Of a stretch of 64,000 nucleotides of DNA, positions 11,218-19,499 are shown piece after piece; position 1 is the stretch's first letter, and each line of letters starts with the position of its first letter. Origin of the DNA: Arthrobacter zhaoxinii. GTDB lineage: Bacteria; Actinomycetota; Actinomycetes; Actinomycetales; Micrococcaceae. The notes below the pieces were generated by a model. It was given only the letters and a program-made list of their open reading frames with translations, searched no databases and was not told where the DNA came from. The position numbers were made by a program, and so were the translations under genes. Where the stretch lies: assembly GCF_025244925.1 (NCBI RefSeq), contig NZ_CP104275.1:2604001-2668000 (forward strand). Reading direction: 5' to 3'.

Positions 11218-11229
11218 GTAAGCGCTTAC
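11218..11229. promoter_or_regulatory. LacI-type operator palindrome
   Basis: GTAAGCGCTTAC is a perfect 12-bp inverted repeat with the central CG step typical of LacI-family operators. It sits just before the regulator gene, and related sequences occur before the transporter operon at 9992 and 10091. Confidence 0.7.
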
Positions 11230-11454
11230 GACGTTATTCCTTTCGGCGTCTGGCATGGAGGGTGAACCTTTTTCATGGCGACGGGCCGATCAGGCACCCT
11301 CGGGACTCGCAGACAGCGGGGCCGGGTACGGGCCCAGCCGTCACAGGCGCAATGTTAGCCGTACCTGAGTCGACCTCACCATGAGTAGCCCAACGTGGCG
11401 GCACAGCCCGCTCCGGACCGCGGCGGCCTTCGTGCGGTGCGTCGTACGCTGCAC

Positions 11455-11991
11455 TCACTTCCGGGCGATCGGCTTCACCATGATCAGGCACGGTGTGGCG
11501 TCTCCCCACAGGTCCGTCTCTTCCAGGGGCAGGAATCCCCACGTCTCATAGAAGTGTCGGGTTCGCGCGTAGCCGGAGTCCGGATGCGAAGGGCCGAGGG
11601 TCTTCACCTCAAGGATTCGTACCCCGCGCCTGACCGCGTCGGCTTCGATGGCCGCGAGCATCGCAGTGCCGACGCCGGTGCCGTGAGCGGCGCGCTCGAC
11701 CACGGTCAGGTGAATCTCCGCCACGTGCGGAAAGTGCCGGTCCACCAGGGTGACCCCGACGACGGACCCGTCGACGTCGCGCACGGTCCAGGTTTCCTTG
11801 CTTCGGGCAGCGTCGATGTGCTCGGCATTCGAGTCGGGCTGCCCGAACCATTCGGGCACGCTGGCGAGAAGGCGGGCGACGTCGTCGGGAACGGGGTGAT
11901 CCTGAGTCGCCGTCCAGGACCGGGCGATTTCACCTTGGGCCGTGGAGTCGGTGCCATGTATTGCCGGGTCCGGCCCGGCCTGCGCAGTCAT
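11455..11991 (-). CDS. GNAT family N-acetyltransferase
   Basis: The 178-residue protein has the GNAT core: a substrate-side strand TWTVRDVDGSVVGVTLVDR, the catalytic-strand motif AEIHLTVVERAAHGTGVGTAML with the acetyl-CoA loop (R-x-x-G-x-G-x type), and the final HFYETWGFLPLEE. The ATG at 11991 is used because the longer frame to 12114 runs into the next gene. It should transfer an acetyl group from acetyl-CoA to an unknown amine. A broken copy of part of this gene lies at 1922-1976. Confidence 0.85.
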   Translation of the reverse strand: MTAQAGPDPAIHGTDSTAQGEIARSWTATQDHPVPDDVARLLASVPEWFGQPDSNAEHIDAARSKETWTVRDVDGSVVGVTLVDRHFPHVAEIHLTVVERAAHGTGVGTAMLAAIEADAVRRGVRILEVKTLGPSHPDSGYARTRHFYETWGFLPLEETDLWGDATPCLIMVKPIARK

Positions 11992-12022
11992 GGCGCCGGT
12001 GCCGCGGCCGCGACGGTAGAAC

Positions 12023-12553
12023 CTAGGCAATCTGGACCTGAATCTCACGGATTGCCGCTCCCAGGATGCCGCGTGACAGCAGTCCCTCTCCCAGTGGACC
12101 GGCGGAGTCAGCACCTACGGGCGGAAGCAGCCGCAGCACCGCTCGCTCGCTCTCGCTCAGATGTGCCAGCTGCCACCGGATTTCCTGCTGGACCGCCTCC
12201 GGTTGATCTGCGTTCGCGAGCGAGACTGCCTTCACCGCGTAGGCGGCCGCACCCAGAGCATGGGCGCCCATGTGGGCGACCGCGGCTGCCTGGGCGACGG
12301 CGCGGGCTGCCGCAGCGCCGGCCGGCGTGGTCGCAGCATTCGCGATCTTTACGACGATGAGCCGCTTACTGATTTCTTTGGCGGCCGTGCCCGATCCTGC
12401 ACTGTACGCACGGGTGCGGGCGAGCGCATTCCGGGCGGTTTCTTCCGCGGCCTCATCTGCTTTGTAGAGCGGGAGGACACGTTCAGCGCATGCTGCCGCC
12501 CATCGTGCGATGACGCGCCGGTTCGGATCGCTGAGAGTCTGGGGTGGGGCCAT
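12023..12553 (-). CDS. Imm5-like immunity protein
   Basis: The chain after the ATG at 12553 reads MAPPQTLSDPNRRVIARWAA and continues ACAERVLPLYK, then a long alanine-rich helical part with AVAHMGAHALGAAAYAVKA. The RWAAxCAERVLPL opening and the Ala/His helical block match the Imm5 family of polymorphic-toxin immunity proteins. About 176 residues is the usual size. A GGAG touches the ATG with almost no spacer, so an upstream start in the same frame is possible. That upstream part, however, is duplicated sequence (12627-12985) and unlike the family. No matching toxin gene is beside it. It lies downstream of the lipoprotein/DUF1023 cluster on the same strand. Confidence 0.65.
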   Translation of the reverse strand: MAPPQTLSDPNRRVIARWAAACAERVLPLYKADEAAEETARNALARTRAYSAGSGTAAKEISKRLIVVKIANAATTPAGAAAARAVAQAAAVAHMGAHALGAAAYAVKAVSLANADQPEAVQQEIRWQLAHLSESERAVLRLLPPVGADSAGPLGEGLLSRGILGAAIREIQVQIA

Positions 12554-12626
12554 CTCCAGATGATGCCACACCGGCTTGCGGGCCCGCCCTGGTGCTGGTG
12601 GACGACGCCTCCCCGCTGAACCCCAG

Positions 12627-12985
12627 CCAGAAGTCGGGACGCCCTTAAGACTGCTGCTTCGCCGCAGCCGGGTCCAGAGGGGAGCGCTGCTTCTGAAGCT
12701 ACCTATAACAGTCGAAGCAGCTCGCCTGCGGAACACCCTCGTAAGTGAAGAGCAGGTTCCCCGTTCAAGAATGGGCGCCTTGATGTCCAGGGAAGAAAGT
12801 AGCAGCGCTCAGACGGTTACTGGGAACACACCCAATCAGAACTGCCCGACTGTCGGTCGGCGCCCGGTATCGGAGCGGCTGGGATTGTCTCGTGGAGTTA
12901 CTGCGGAGGCTCTTCCTTAAGCACGAGGCCTTCGTCTCCGGGGAGTACTTTGCCTTGATCCCGCTCTGCACTGTCCTCCTCATTC
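12627..12985. repeat. Direct repeat of about 360 bases, copy 1
   Basis: From CCAGAAGTCGGGACGCCC to the end of the lipoprotein C-terminal codons this segment is repeated in the same orientation at 19040-19397, with most bases identical and a few small indels. It contains the last codons of the first lipoprotein gene and about 270 bases downstream of it. The two copies bracket the DUF1023/WXG100 genes, the Imm52-like gene and two of the ychF-tail repeats, so recombination between them could delete or duplicate about 6.4 kb. Confidence 0.8.
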
Positions 12986-13482
12986 AAGGTCCAAGCGTCG
13001 CCCGGCGAGCAGGGAGCAGTAGCCCCGATACTGTACGACTCGTCGGACGCATAAGTATCGAATTCAGCCCGGAGGACGGGACCGCCCTCGGCGAAGACAG
13101 TCGGGTGGGTTGTCGGATTTACCGTGCGTACGCTCATGCCCAGGGACTCCCAATACTCGGCGACGCGTTTGGCGTCCCCAACATGGTCGGTTCCACGGGG
13201 GGCCCAGCGGTCGTAGCTATAACTGGCAGTTGCATCCTCGATACCGCTGCGGCTTTTGGGGATGCACTCATCAGCCGCCGCCGCACCGTTGCGGGGCCAC
13301 CACCCGGTGATGTCGAGCTGTTCGGCAGTATTGAACACGAGTTCCACCACCCGGTCCCGCCCTTCCCTGGCACTGATTGCCGTACTGGGCTCCTTCTCGG
13401 CGCAGGCCGTTATTGTCATTCCCATCATGAGCGCGGAAGCCGCTGCCGTGAGGATCCTTATATGTGGCTTAGCGGCGGACAT
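12898..13482 (-). CDS. Small lipoprotein, tandem paralogue 1
   Basis: The 194-residue protein has a lipoprotein signal ending ITAC (Cys about residue 27). The mature part holds ISAREGRDRVVELVFNTAEQ, GWWPRNG, a SYDRWAP segment and an acidic C-terminus. AAGGA precedes the ATG. Two near-identical neighbours (13573 and 14242) and a decayed fourth copy (about 19290-19397) show local amplification. I do not know a defined function. Its position next to a DUF1023 effector-like gene suggests an envelope immunity or accessory protein, which is inference only. Confidence 0.85.
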   Translation of the reverse strand: MSAAKPHIRILTAAASALMMGMTITACAEKEPSTAISAREGRDRVVELVFNTAEQLDITGWWPRNGAAAADECIPKSRSGIEDATASYSYDRWAPRGTDHVGDAKRVAEYWESLGMSVRTVNPTTHPTVFAEGGPVLRAEFDTYASDESYSIGATAPCSPGDAWTLNEEDSAERDQGKVLPGDEGLVLKEEPPQ

Positions 13483-13572
13483 TTCATTCCTTCGATTAAG
13501 GGCTTTAGAAGACCAGCCGGTCCCACCGGAACCTGCGGGCGGGGCACCGGGAGGGGTAATTGCTTCGTGGAG

Positions 13573-14154
13573 TTACTGCGGAGGGTCCTGAAGGACGAGG
13601 CCTTCGTCTCCCGGGAGGACTTTGCCCTGATCCCGCTCGGCACTGTCCTCCTCATTCAAGGTAAAGGCGTCGCCCGGCGAGCAGGGGGCAGTAGCCCCGA
13701 TGCTGTACGACTGTTCAGGTGCATCAGTATCGAATTCAGCCCGGAGGACGGGACCCCCCTCGCCAAATACGACCGGGTCTTTTGTCGGGTTTATGGTGCG
13801 TACGCTCATGCCCAGGGACTCCCAATACTCGGCGACGCGCTGGGCGTCCTCAACATGGTCCGTTCCTTGAGGGGCCCAGCGGTCGTAGCTGTAACTGGCA
13901 GTGGCATCCCCCAGTCCATGGCTGCTTTCGGGGGTGCACTCCCGCGCCCCCGCTGACCCGTTGCGGGGCCACCATCCGGTGACATCGAGCTGTTCGGCGG
14001 TATTGAACACGAGCTCAACCACCCGGTCCCGCCCTTCCCTGGCACTTATTGCCGGACTGGGTTCCTTCTCGGCGCAGGCCGTTATTGTCATTCCCATCAT
14101 GAGCGCGGAAGCCGCTGCCGTGAGGATCCTTATATGTGGCTTAGCGGCGGACAA
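13573..14154 (-). CDS. Small lipoprotein, tandem paralogue 2
   Basis: The 193-residue protein shares the whole signal peptide (MSAAKPHIRILTAAAS, lipobox ITAC) with paralogue 1 and differs mainly in the middle (ECTPESSHGLGDA in place of ECIPKSRSGIEDA) and the Asp-rich stretch before SYSIGATAPCSPG. Two cysteines in the mature part (in EC and PCSPG) are kept in all copies and may form a disulfide. The 90-base gap to paralogue 1 is repeated after it, giving a tandem unit of about 670 bases. Confidence 0.85.
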   Translation of the reverse strand: MSAAKPHIRILTAAASALMMGMTITACAEKEPSPAISAREGRDRVVELVFNTAEQLDVTGWWPRNGSAGARECTPESSHGLGDATASYSYDRWAPQGTDHVEDAQRVAEYWESLGMSVRTINPTKDPVVFGEGGPVLRAEFDTDAPEQSYSIGATAPCSPGDAFTLNEEDSAERDQGKVLPGDEGLVLQDPPQ

Positions 14155-14241
14155 TTCATTCCTTCGATTAAGGGCTTTAGAAGACCAGCCGGTCCCACCG
14201 GGACCTGCGGGCGGGGCGCAGGCTGGGATTGCTTCGTGGAG

Positions 14242-14850
14242 TTACTGCGGGGGCTCTTCCTGAAGCACGAGGCCTTCGTCTCCGGGGAGGACTTTGCCTT
14301 GATCCCGCTCTGCACTGTCCTCCTCATTCAGTGTGTAAGCGTCGCCCGGTGAGCAGGGGGCGATAGCGCTAATACTGTACGACTTCTCCGGTGCATCAGT
14401 ATCGAATACGGCCCGGAGGACGGGACCACCCTCGGCGAAGACGGTCGGGTGCGTTGTCGGATTCACCGTGCGTACGCTCATGCCGAGTGACTCCCAATAC
14501 TCGGCGACGCGTTTCGCGTCCTCGATATGGTCAGTGCCCTGGGGCGCCCAGCGGTCGTAACTATAAGCGGACGTGGCGTCCCCCCGTCCATGGCTGCTTT
14601 CGGGGGTGCACTCCTGCGCCCACGCTGCGCCGTTGCGGGGCCACCACCCGGTGACGTCGAGCTGTTCGGCGGTATTGAAAACGAGTTCAACCACCCGGTC
14701 CCGCCCTTCCCTGGCACTGATTGTCTCCGGCGTCTTCTTCTCCGACATTGTCGTGCTTATCTCCTTCTCAGTGCATGCGGTCATTGTCAGTCCCATCAGG
14801 AGTGCGGCTGTCGCGGCCGTGATCATCCTAAGGCGCGTCTTACGGGGCAT
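14242..14850 (-). CDS. Small lipoprotein, tandem paralogue 3
   Basis: The 202-residue version has a different signal peptide (MPRKTRLRMITAATAALLMG, lipobox MTAC) and an extra segment after the Cys (SEKKTPETISAREGRDRV). From there on it matches the other two. Its start overlaps the last 11 bases of the DUF1023 gene, so the two are translationally coupled. It is probably the founder from which paralogues 1 and 2 arose, since only this copy is directly joined to the hydrolase gene. Confidence 0.87.
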   Translation of the reverse strand: MPRKTRLRMITAATAALLMGLTMTACTEKEISTTMSEKKTPETISAREGRDRVVELVFNTAEQLDVTGWWPRNGAAWAQECTPESSHGRGDATSAYSYDRWAPQGTDHIEDAKRVAEYWESLGMSVRTVNPTTHPTVFAEGGPVLRAVFDTDAPEKSYSISAIAPCSPGDAYTLNEEDSAERDQGKVLPGDEGLVLQEEPPQ

Positions 14851-16909
14851 ATTTCATTCCTTCCAGCCAGATCTCCTGTTGATCAGTCGGCCCCAAGGGA
14901 ACATACGGGGTGACCTTCTCCGTTTCTCCTCCAATCACCCAAGCCGTGTTGTATAGGGATTCTGTTCCTTTGTCAAAGTATCCGGCCTCTTCGCCGTCAT
15001 CAGACATATGCGTGGAGTGGTCCGTGACGGCCCGTCCGGCGCCACCCCCGGTATCAGTGCCAAAAGCGTGGGACCCGAACCCGGGTGTCATTGGGTTCAC
15101 GTGATGATCTTCGCTAAAATCCCGACCGGTCCAAGCCCATTGGTCCCCGCTTTCGGATTCAATAAAAGGTATCTTGTCCCTCGCATGCCCTGAATATACC
15201 TGTCCTGCGTTGAGATCGGCGGCACTATCGACGCTGTCTGGCAGGCCTGCCGAGCCGAGGGTGATGAAGTTATCCACGTGGATGCCCGGCTGTGTGAGGG
15301 TCACCGCTGCCGTCGTCGTCCCATATGAGTGGGCCACGATGTTAACCTGCGGCATGGTCTCACCGCGGACTGCGGCCAGGCCACCAAGCGCACCGGCAAG
15401 GTTTTGCCCGCCAGCTACTGCTCGATTCACATCGAGAACGCCGAAGTCGACATTTCCCTCTCCCGGCACGGGCGGGGTCTCGTATCCGATCCATGCCACT
15501 ACGGCGCTTCCCGGAGGAAGCAGGTCATGCAGGTTTTGGCCGGATTTTGTCCACCCGGTCATGTCCTTATAGGAAGTTGTGCCCATTCCCGGAACGGCGT
15601 AGGTAACACTGTCAGCGGTATCGAGATCACCGATCGACACCGCAGCCAAGGGAGGATTGTCTTCGGTGAAGGTGATCAATTGCCTTGTTGCCTTTCCTTC
15701 TGGAGATTGGAGCGCCTTTTGGATGTTGTGCAGCCCGTCGAGCTGCTCCTGCAAAAGTGAATTTTTCACCACGTCCGCGAACGGCGGCATCCCGCCGTCG
15801 ACCTCGGTGCCGTCGAGGAGACACTGCTTTTGCGCTAGTTGCGCCTCCAGGTCGGCTATGGCCGACTTGAGTGCGGTTTGGTTTGCGTGGTCCCGGGCGG
15901 TGTACGGGAGACCTTCCAAATTCCCGAAGACCTCTGGGAAATTGGTCAGCAAGAGGTCCTGCCGGGTTGAGAACGGGGTTCCGGTGCCCGTTTGCGGGTT
16001 CATGGCCGTCCACCACGAATGGATCTCGGCGGGGTCTATCGACATGAGCTGTGACTTCAACTCAGGAGAGGCCGCCAGCATGGCGGCAAGCTCCTTCGCC
16101 GGCAGGGACGAGAGCTCATCCAGCAGTTCCTGGTCGCTCAATGGAGCGGCAGCAGTGGCTACCAGATCAAGCGCATGATCCAACAGGGCACCCCCGCCGG
16201 CGGCAGCGAACGCGTTAGCTACATTTTCGATCCAATCGGCATCCGACCGATTTTCGTCCAAGAGCCGTTCGAACCCGCCAAGGAACGTGTTGTTGTGCAG
16301 CGGAACCCAGGAACACGAAGAGGTGAATGCCGTCCACGCGTTCCCCAGCCGTGTGAATTCGTGGCTCAGTCCTGAGTCATCCGCTCTGGCCTGGGACACG
16401 AAGGTGCGTAGATGGTCCGGATCAGCAGAGCTTTCCGATGTCGACGAAGCACCTCCTCCTGAGGCGCGGATGCGTTCCGTGGGAGAGAATACCGCCCAGA
16501 TGAAAGGAGGCGCTTCGGGTGTCTCAGAGGGTTTCGGATCAAACAACCTGTCCATGCCGACGCCGATATCTCCGAAGAAGTTCTCGTTTTCACGCCTGGT
16601 TTCACGTTCAGCCTCGCGTTCCCGCCAATCGGCCAGTTCGGTCTGCCTGTCATTTTCCTTCCGTGCTTGCTCTCGTGCCACTTCCACCTGCGCAGCAAGA
16701 TCGTCAAGCACAGTGGCCAGCCTGCCGCGATCCTGGACCTCAATGGCCGCAGCGGCTTTGAACAACTTCGCATACCCGCCAGCGAAGTCCGCTGCCGCAG
16801 TCTCAACGGCGCCACGACGCAGCACACCTACATCGCGGAGCCGCCCGTCCACCTCACGGGCAACCCTGACCAGCGACGCGGCAGCGTCATCGTCAAACTC
16901 AACCGACAC
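14840..16909 (-). CDS. DUF1023 alpha/beta-hydrolase with long N-terminal helical region, type VII secretion effector-like
   Basis: About 689 residues. The C-terminal third is a DUF1023 alpha/beta-hydrolase: the nucleophile elbow is VAHSYGTT, followed by NFITLGSAGLPDSVDSA and a late GSHAFG that may supply the catalytic His. The first 450 residues are helical with a charged coiled-coil stretch (EVAREQARKENDRQTELADW), like the N-terminal parts of secreted WXG-type proteins. The GTG at 16909 is chosen because AAGGAG lies 6 bases upstream; an ATG at 16939 lacks a clear site. With a WXG100 gene upstream and coupled lipoprotein genes downstream, it is likely exported by a type VII system and acts on an ester bond in the envelope or a rival cell. 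Confidence 0.8.
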   Translation of the reverse strand: MSVEFDDDAAASLVRVAREVDGRLRDVGVLRRGAVETAAADFAGGYAKLFKAAAAIEVQDRGRLATVLDDLAAQVEVAREQARKENDRQTELADWREREAERETRRENENFFGDIGVGMDRLFDPKPSETPEAPPFIWAVFSPTERIRASGGGASSTSESSADPDHLRTFVSQARADDSGLSHEFTRLGNAWTAFTSSCSWVPLHNNTFLGGFERLLDENRSDADWIENVANAFAAAGGGALLDHALDLVATAAAPLSDQELLDELSSLPAKELAAMLAASPELKSQLMSIDPAEIHSWWTAMNPQTGTGTPFSTRQDLLLTNFPEVFGNLEGLPYTARDHANQTALKSAIADLEAQLAQKQCLLDGTEVDGGMPPFADVVKNSLLQEQLDGLHNIQKALQSPEGKATRQLITFTEDNPPLAAVSIGDLDTADSVTYAVPGMGTTSYKDMTGWTKSGQNLHDLLPPGSAVVAWIGYETPPVPGEGNVDFGVLDVNRAVAGGQNLAGALGGLAAVRGETMPQVNIVAHSYGTTTAAVTLTQPGIHVDNFITLGSAGLPDSVDSAADLNAGQVYSGHARDKIPFIESESGDQWAWTGRDFSEDHHVNPMTPGFGSHAFGTDTGGGAGRAVTDHSTHMSDDGEEAGYFDKGTESLYNTAWVIGGETEKVTPYVPLGPTDQQEIWLEGMKYAP

Positions 16910-17306
16910 AGTTTGCTCCTTCAACAAGGACGGACTCATTCTGTGTCTGTTCTTTCGGCCGCGACGCTGACTCGAATGTCCGCCGCACCGACCCAGCTAC
17001 CCTGTAGCCGAACCGCTCCCGGTCATCCTCCGGTAATGGCCGCACCTCAGTTAAACGATCCAACCCAAACATGCTCAATGCCCCCCACTGGAAAAATACG
17101 AAAAGAGAAAAACTACGGCCACGGCCTTTTTAGGCCGAGGAACGAACACGCACCCACAATCGGGCCCCGAAATGGAAGGACAAACCCTTCAGGACCGAAA
17201 ACCTGCACCGCAGACAGAACCGGCAGCCGCAGTCACGTCCGGGCCGCCGGTCCGCTCAGCGGAGCGAACCGACTCCCCGGATGCTAGGTGCAGACATGTG
17301 TGAGGC
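16910..17306. other. Intergenic region between the WXG100 and DUF1023 genes
   Basis: I see no believable gene here. A short hairpin CGGCCT-TTTT-AGGCCG lies at 17122-17137 and could slow transcription after the WXG100 gene. The promoter of the DUF1023 gene is presumably also here. Confidence 0.5.
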
Positions 17307-17588
17307 TTAGGCGCCGCCGCCGGCGGAGAAGATGTTCTCTGAGATCTTCTGGAGCTGGGTGCGGAGCTCTTCAAGTTCCTGGCGGGCCTTATCCAGGGCG
17401 GCCTTGGTTTCCGGCCACGTGGATCCGCGGAACTGGGCAGCCAGCGGGCCGTCCCAGGTGTTCGGATCGGACAGGATCTTGCCCTGCGCATCCAATGCCG
17501 AGATCTGGTCGGTGAAACCGCCGTTGATGATGGACTGCACCTGGTTGATGGCGGACTTGGCCTGCTCAGTAGACAACACACGTGACAT
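17307..17588 (-). CDS. WXG100 family protein (EsxA-like)
   Basis: The 93-residue protein has the size and two-helix shape of WXG100 proteins, with the turn motif WDG in PNTWDGPLAAQFRGSTW near residue 45 and amphipathic helices before and after (LDKARQELEELRTQLQKIS). It has no signal peptide. Such proteins are exported by type VII secretion and often pair with or help larger effectors. The DUF1023 gene downstream is a candidate partner. No EccC-type ATPase is in the window. Confidence 0.88.
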   Translation of the reverse strand: MSRVLSTEQAKSAINQVQSIINGGFTDQISALDAQGKILSDPNTWDGPLAAQFRGSTWPETKAALDKARQELEELRTQLQKISENIFSAGGGA

Positions 17589-17821
17589 ATAGATTCCCCC
17601 GTTGCGACAGTTGTTTCCTCACCGGCATACATACCGGCGACCGAATGGGGTTGACGGTACCAACACGACCGCTATAAATCCACTGTGATAAATGAACTGT
17701 CATCCAGGCAAAGTGTCTACCGGTTCCCCTGCGCACGTCGTGGGTAGCGCATATTCGCGGCGCTTCAGCTTCCATTCCCCAGGAACAGCACATCTTTAAA
17801 GCTATCGACCCCGGCTATAAG

Positions 17822-17858
17822 AAATGCCGCCCCTCGAATACTTACGAGGACGGCATTT
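17822..17858 (-). terminator. Terminator hairpin of ychF-tail copy A
   Basis: AAATGCCG and CGGCATTT close a stem that continues with CCTCG/CGAGG, giving a hairpin flanked by A- and T-rich ends. Copies B, D and E carry the same outer stem with different loops. It would stop transcription that ran through a ychF 3' end. Confidence 0.8.
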
Positions 17859-17923
17859 ATTGTTTCAGGCGAAAAACCTAGATGTTGAAGCGGAACTCCA
17901 CCACGTTCCGTGGCCGAATAACC
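17822..17923 (-). repeat. ychF 3'-end repeat, copy A (outermost junction, host-like codons)
   Basis: Read on the minus strand, 17878-17904 encodes VVEFRFNI and a TAG stop, the same C-terminus as the ychF gene 11.6 kb away. Its codons are GC-rich (GAG TTC CGC TTC AAC ATC), as in the surrounding chromosome, whereas all other copies use AT-rich codons. The other flank, 17905-17923, is the foreign block (GTTCCG, then GAATAACC) shared by copies B, C and D. The two halves join inside the shared CCACCACGT. This is what attR would look like after insertion into a native ychF 3' end: host ychF tail and terminator pushed away, element sequence on the other side. Confidence 0.75.
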
Positions 17924-17981
17924 TTACGATCATGTGGAGTGAGGTCCTGCCTCAAGGCATCGTCGAGCCCGCACCCCTGAC

Positions 17982-18773
17982 TCATCCGGTGGGTCCGCTG
18001 CCCCAAACAATCTCACTATCCAGCCCGTCCAACTCCGTGGGGTAACCATCCGGAAAGCTCGGCGGGTCCTGTACCTTCGGCCTTCCGAGTTCCTCGGGGC
18101 CCAGTTCCTCGTGCAGCGCCAGGATGCCCGGAAGAGTCCATTCCCTGGCCACAAACAGCTGTCCTTCCCCGAACGGGGCCATGCGCTCCCCCTCGACCGC
18201 GGGAACCTGATCGTGGGCCTTGGCCGAAACCCAAGCCAGATAGGCCGCATGCGAAACGTATCCCTTACCCATGCGTGCGCGGATGGCCGATATCGTCATG
18301 AACCTCGCTGCGTCAGGCTGCCAGATTCGCACCAGATCCAGGAACAAACGGGCAGCGGCAGACGGTGGGCCAAGTGGAAAATCTTCCGGAAGGTCGACTG
18401 TGACCTCGTTATCCCTCGTAAATCCCGCAGCTACGCTGATACTCGCCAACGGGTTCATCCGCTGCGCTGGATCCTCGTACAGGAAGAGGTAGGTACCCGA
18501 GCTGTCGAACTCGCTTCCCGTCGTCGCTTTGGTCTCTTTCACGACACTTTCCAAAGAGCCCGGATCCTCCGGGACAGGAACCGTCCCTCCGCCGTTCTCG
18601 TCCGTGGGTAGATACCAGTTCACGGATCCTGCGGGGTATCTGTCGGAGATGAGAGACATGGTTGGGGCCAGCCGGCGGGAAACCTCCAGCGCAGATTCCT
18701 TCCGGCCTTCCCAGATCAATGAGATAAACGGCTTGCGGCACTCCGGCCCCAGGACCTCTCTGACAGTTCTCAT
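17982..18773 (-). CDS. Imm52-like immunity protein
   Basis: The 263-residue protein has an N-terminal WEGRKESALEVSRRLAPTMS block resembling the opening of Imm52 immunity proteins, and a later stretch (GYVSHAAYLAWVSAKAHDQV) of mixed character. It has no signal peptide or membrane segment. The ATG at 18773 is used; a TTG nine bases earlier is also possible. It is the only gene between ychF-tail copies A and B, with no toxin partner, so it would be an orphan immunity cassette. The family call rests on recalled pattern only. Confidence 0.5.
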   Translation of the reverse strand: MRTVREVLGPECRKPFISLIWEGRKESALEVSRRLAPTMSLISDRYPAGSVNWYLPTDENGGGTVPVPEDPGSLESVVKETKATTGSEFDSSGTYLFLYEDPAQRMNPLASISVAAGFTRDNEVTVDLPEDFPLGPPSAAARLFLDLVRIWQPDAARFMTISAIRARMGKGYVSHAAYLAWVSAKAHDQVPAVEGERMAPFGEGQLFVAREWTLPGILALHEELGPEELGRPKVQDPPSFPDGYPTELDGLDSEIVWGSGPTG

Positions 18774-18834
18774 GCCCCCCAATGTAATAGTCCGCCTCTA
18801 CCAACCAACGATTAGACCTACCTTTCCACAATAA

Positions 18835-18931
18835 AAATGCCGCCCTCATTCACCGAGGGGCATTTCTATTGGTTCAGGCGAAAGATCTAGACATTAAACC
18901 TAAATTCCACCACGTTCCGTAGCGGAATAAC
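18835..18931 (-). repeat. ychF 3'-end repeat, copy B, with terminator hairpin
   Basis: On the minus strand 18887-18913 encodes VVEFRFNV then TAG with AT-rich codons (GAA TTT AGG TTT AAT GTC). The foreign flank to its right contains TTCCG-TAG-CGGAA, a short perfect inverted repeat, then TAACG. To its left are a conserved TTCAGGCGAAAGAT stretch and a hairpin (18835-18865) with the outer stem AAATGC/GCATTT. It separates the Imm52-like unit from the NACHT-protein unit. Confidence 0.85.
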
Positions 18932-19039
18932 GTCTAAGCTAACCGTGGTTTGTCGGCTTCGGGATCGAGGCCCTCTTCGTTCAGCCCCTGCTGGTCGGGG
19001 CCCGAAGCCTCTGTCAGCGCCCTTGAACGGCGTGCACCA

Positions 19040-19397
19040 CCAGAAGTCGGGACGCCCTGAAAGACTGCTGCTTCGCGGCAGCCAAGTCCAGAGGGGAGCA
19101 CTGCTTCTGAAGATACCTATAACGGTCGACGCAGGTCGCCTACGGAACACCCTCGTACGTGAATAGCCACGCTCGACCATGGGCGACTTGATGTCCAGCG
19201 AAGAAAGTAGCAGCGCTCAGATGGTTACAGGGAACACACCCAATGAGAACTGCCCGACCGACGGTCGGCGCTCGTTGGCCGGGATTCGGCTGGGATTACT
19301 TCGTAGAGTTACTCGGGGGCTCTTCTCGAAGACGAAGCCTTCGTCTCCCGGGAAAGTACTTTGTCTTGATCCCGCTCTGCTTCGTCCTCTTCATTTA
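19040..19397. repeat. Direct repeat of about 360 bases, copy 2
   Basis: This is the second copy of the block at 12627-12985, same orientation, from CCAGAAGTCGGGACGCCCTG to the lipoprotein C-terminal codons. Here it is not attached to an intact lipoprotein gene. Small indels such as the lost base in ACTCGGGGG break the frame. Confidence 0.8.
19290..19397 (-). pseudogene. Decayed fourth copy of the small lipoprotein C-terminus
   Basis: The bases match the C-terminal codons of the lipoproteins at 12898, 13573 and 14242 (the NEEDxAERDQ and LPGDEGLVL region) but carry frameshifts and stop abruptly near 19397. The N-terminal two thirds and the signal peptide are gone. Confidence 0.7.
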
Positions 19398-19499
19398 CGA
19401 GGTCCACTTATCCCAGCTGTTTTCAAGACGCAGACTTTTCGGCTGGGCAGTCAGATTCGAAGAAAGTACTCGGACATCCGTGGGCCCGAATCCCGTCTC

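Noticed and set aside
12898..14850. CRISPR-like or transposon repeat
   Set aside because: The repeat unit is a whole lipoprotein gene of about 670 bases, not a short repeat with spacers, and no transposase or inverted ends are seen.
18887..19180. Open frame ending in VVEFRFNV as a separate gene
   Set aside because: Its C-terminus is the ychF-tail repeat and its N-terminus is the duplicated block, so it is a chance join of repeats rather than a gene.
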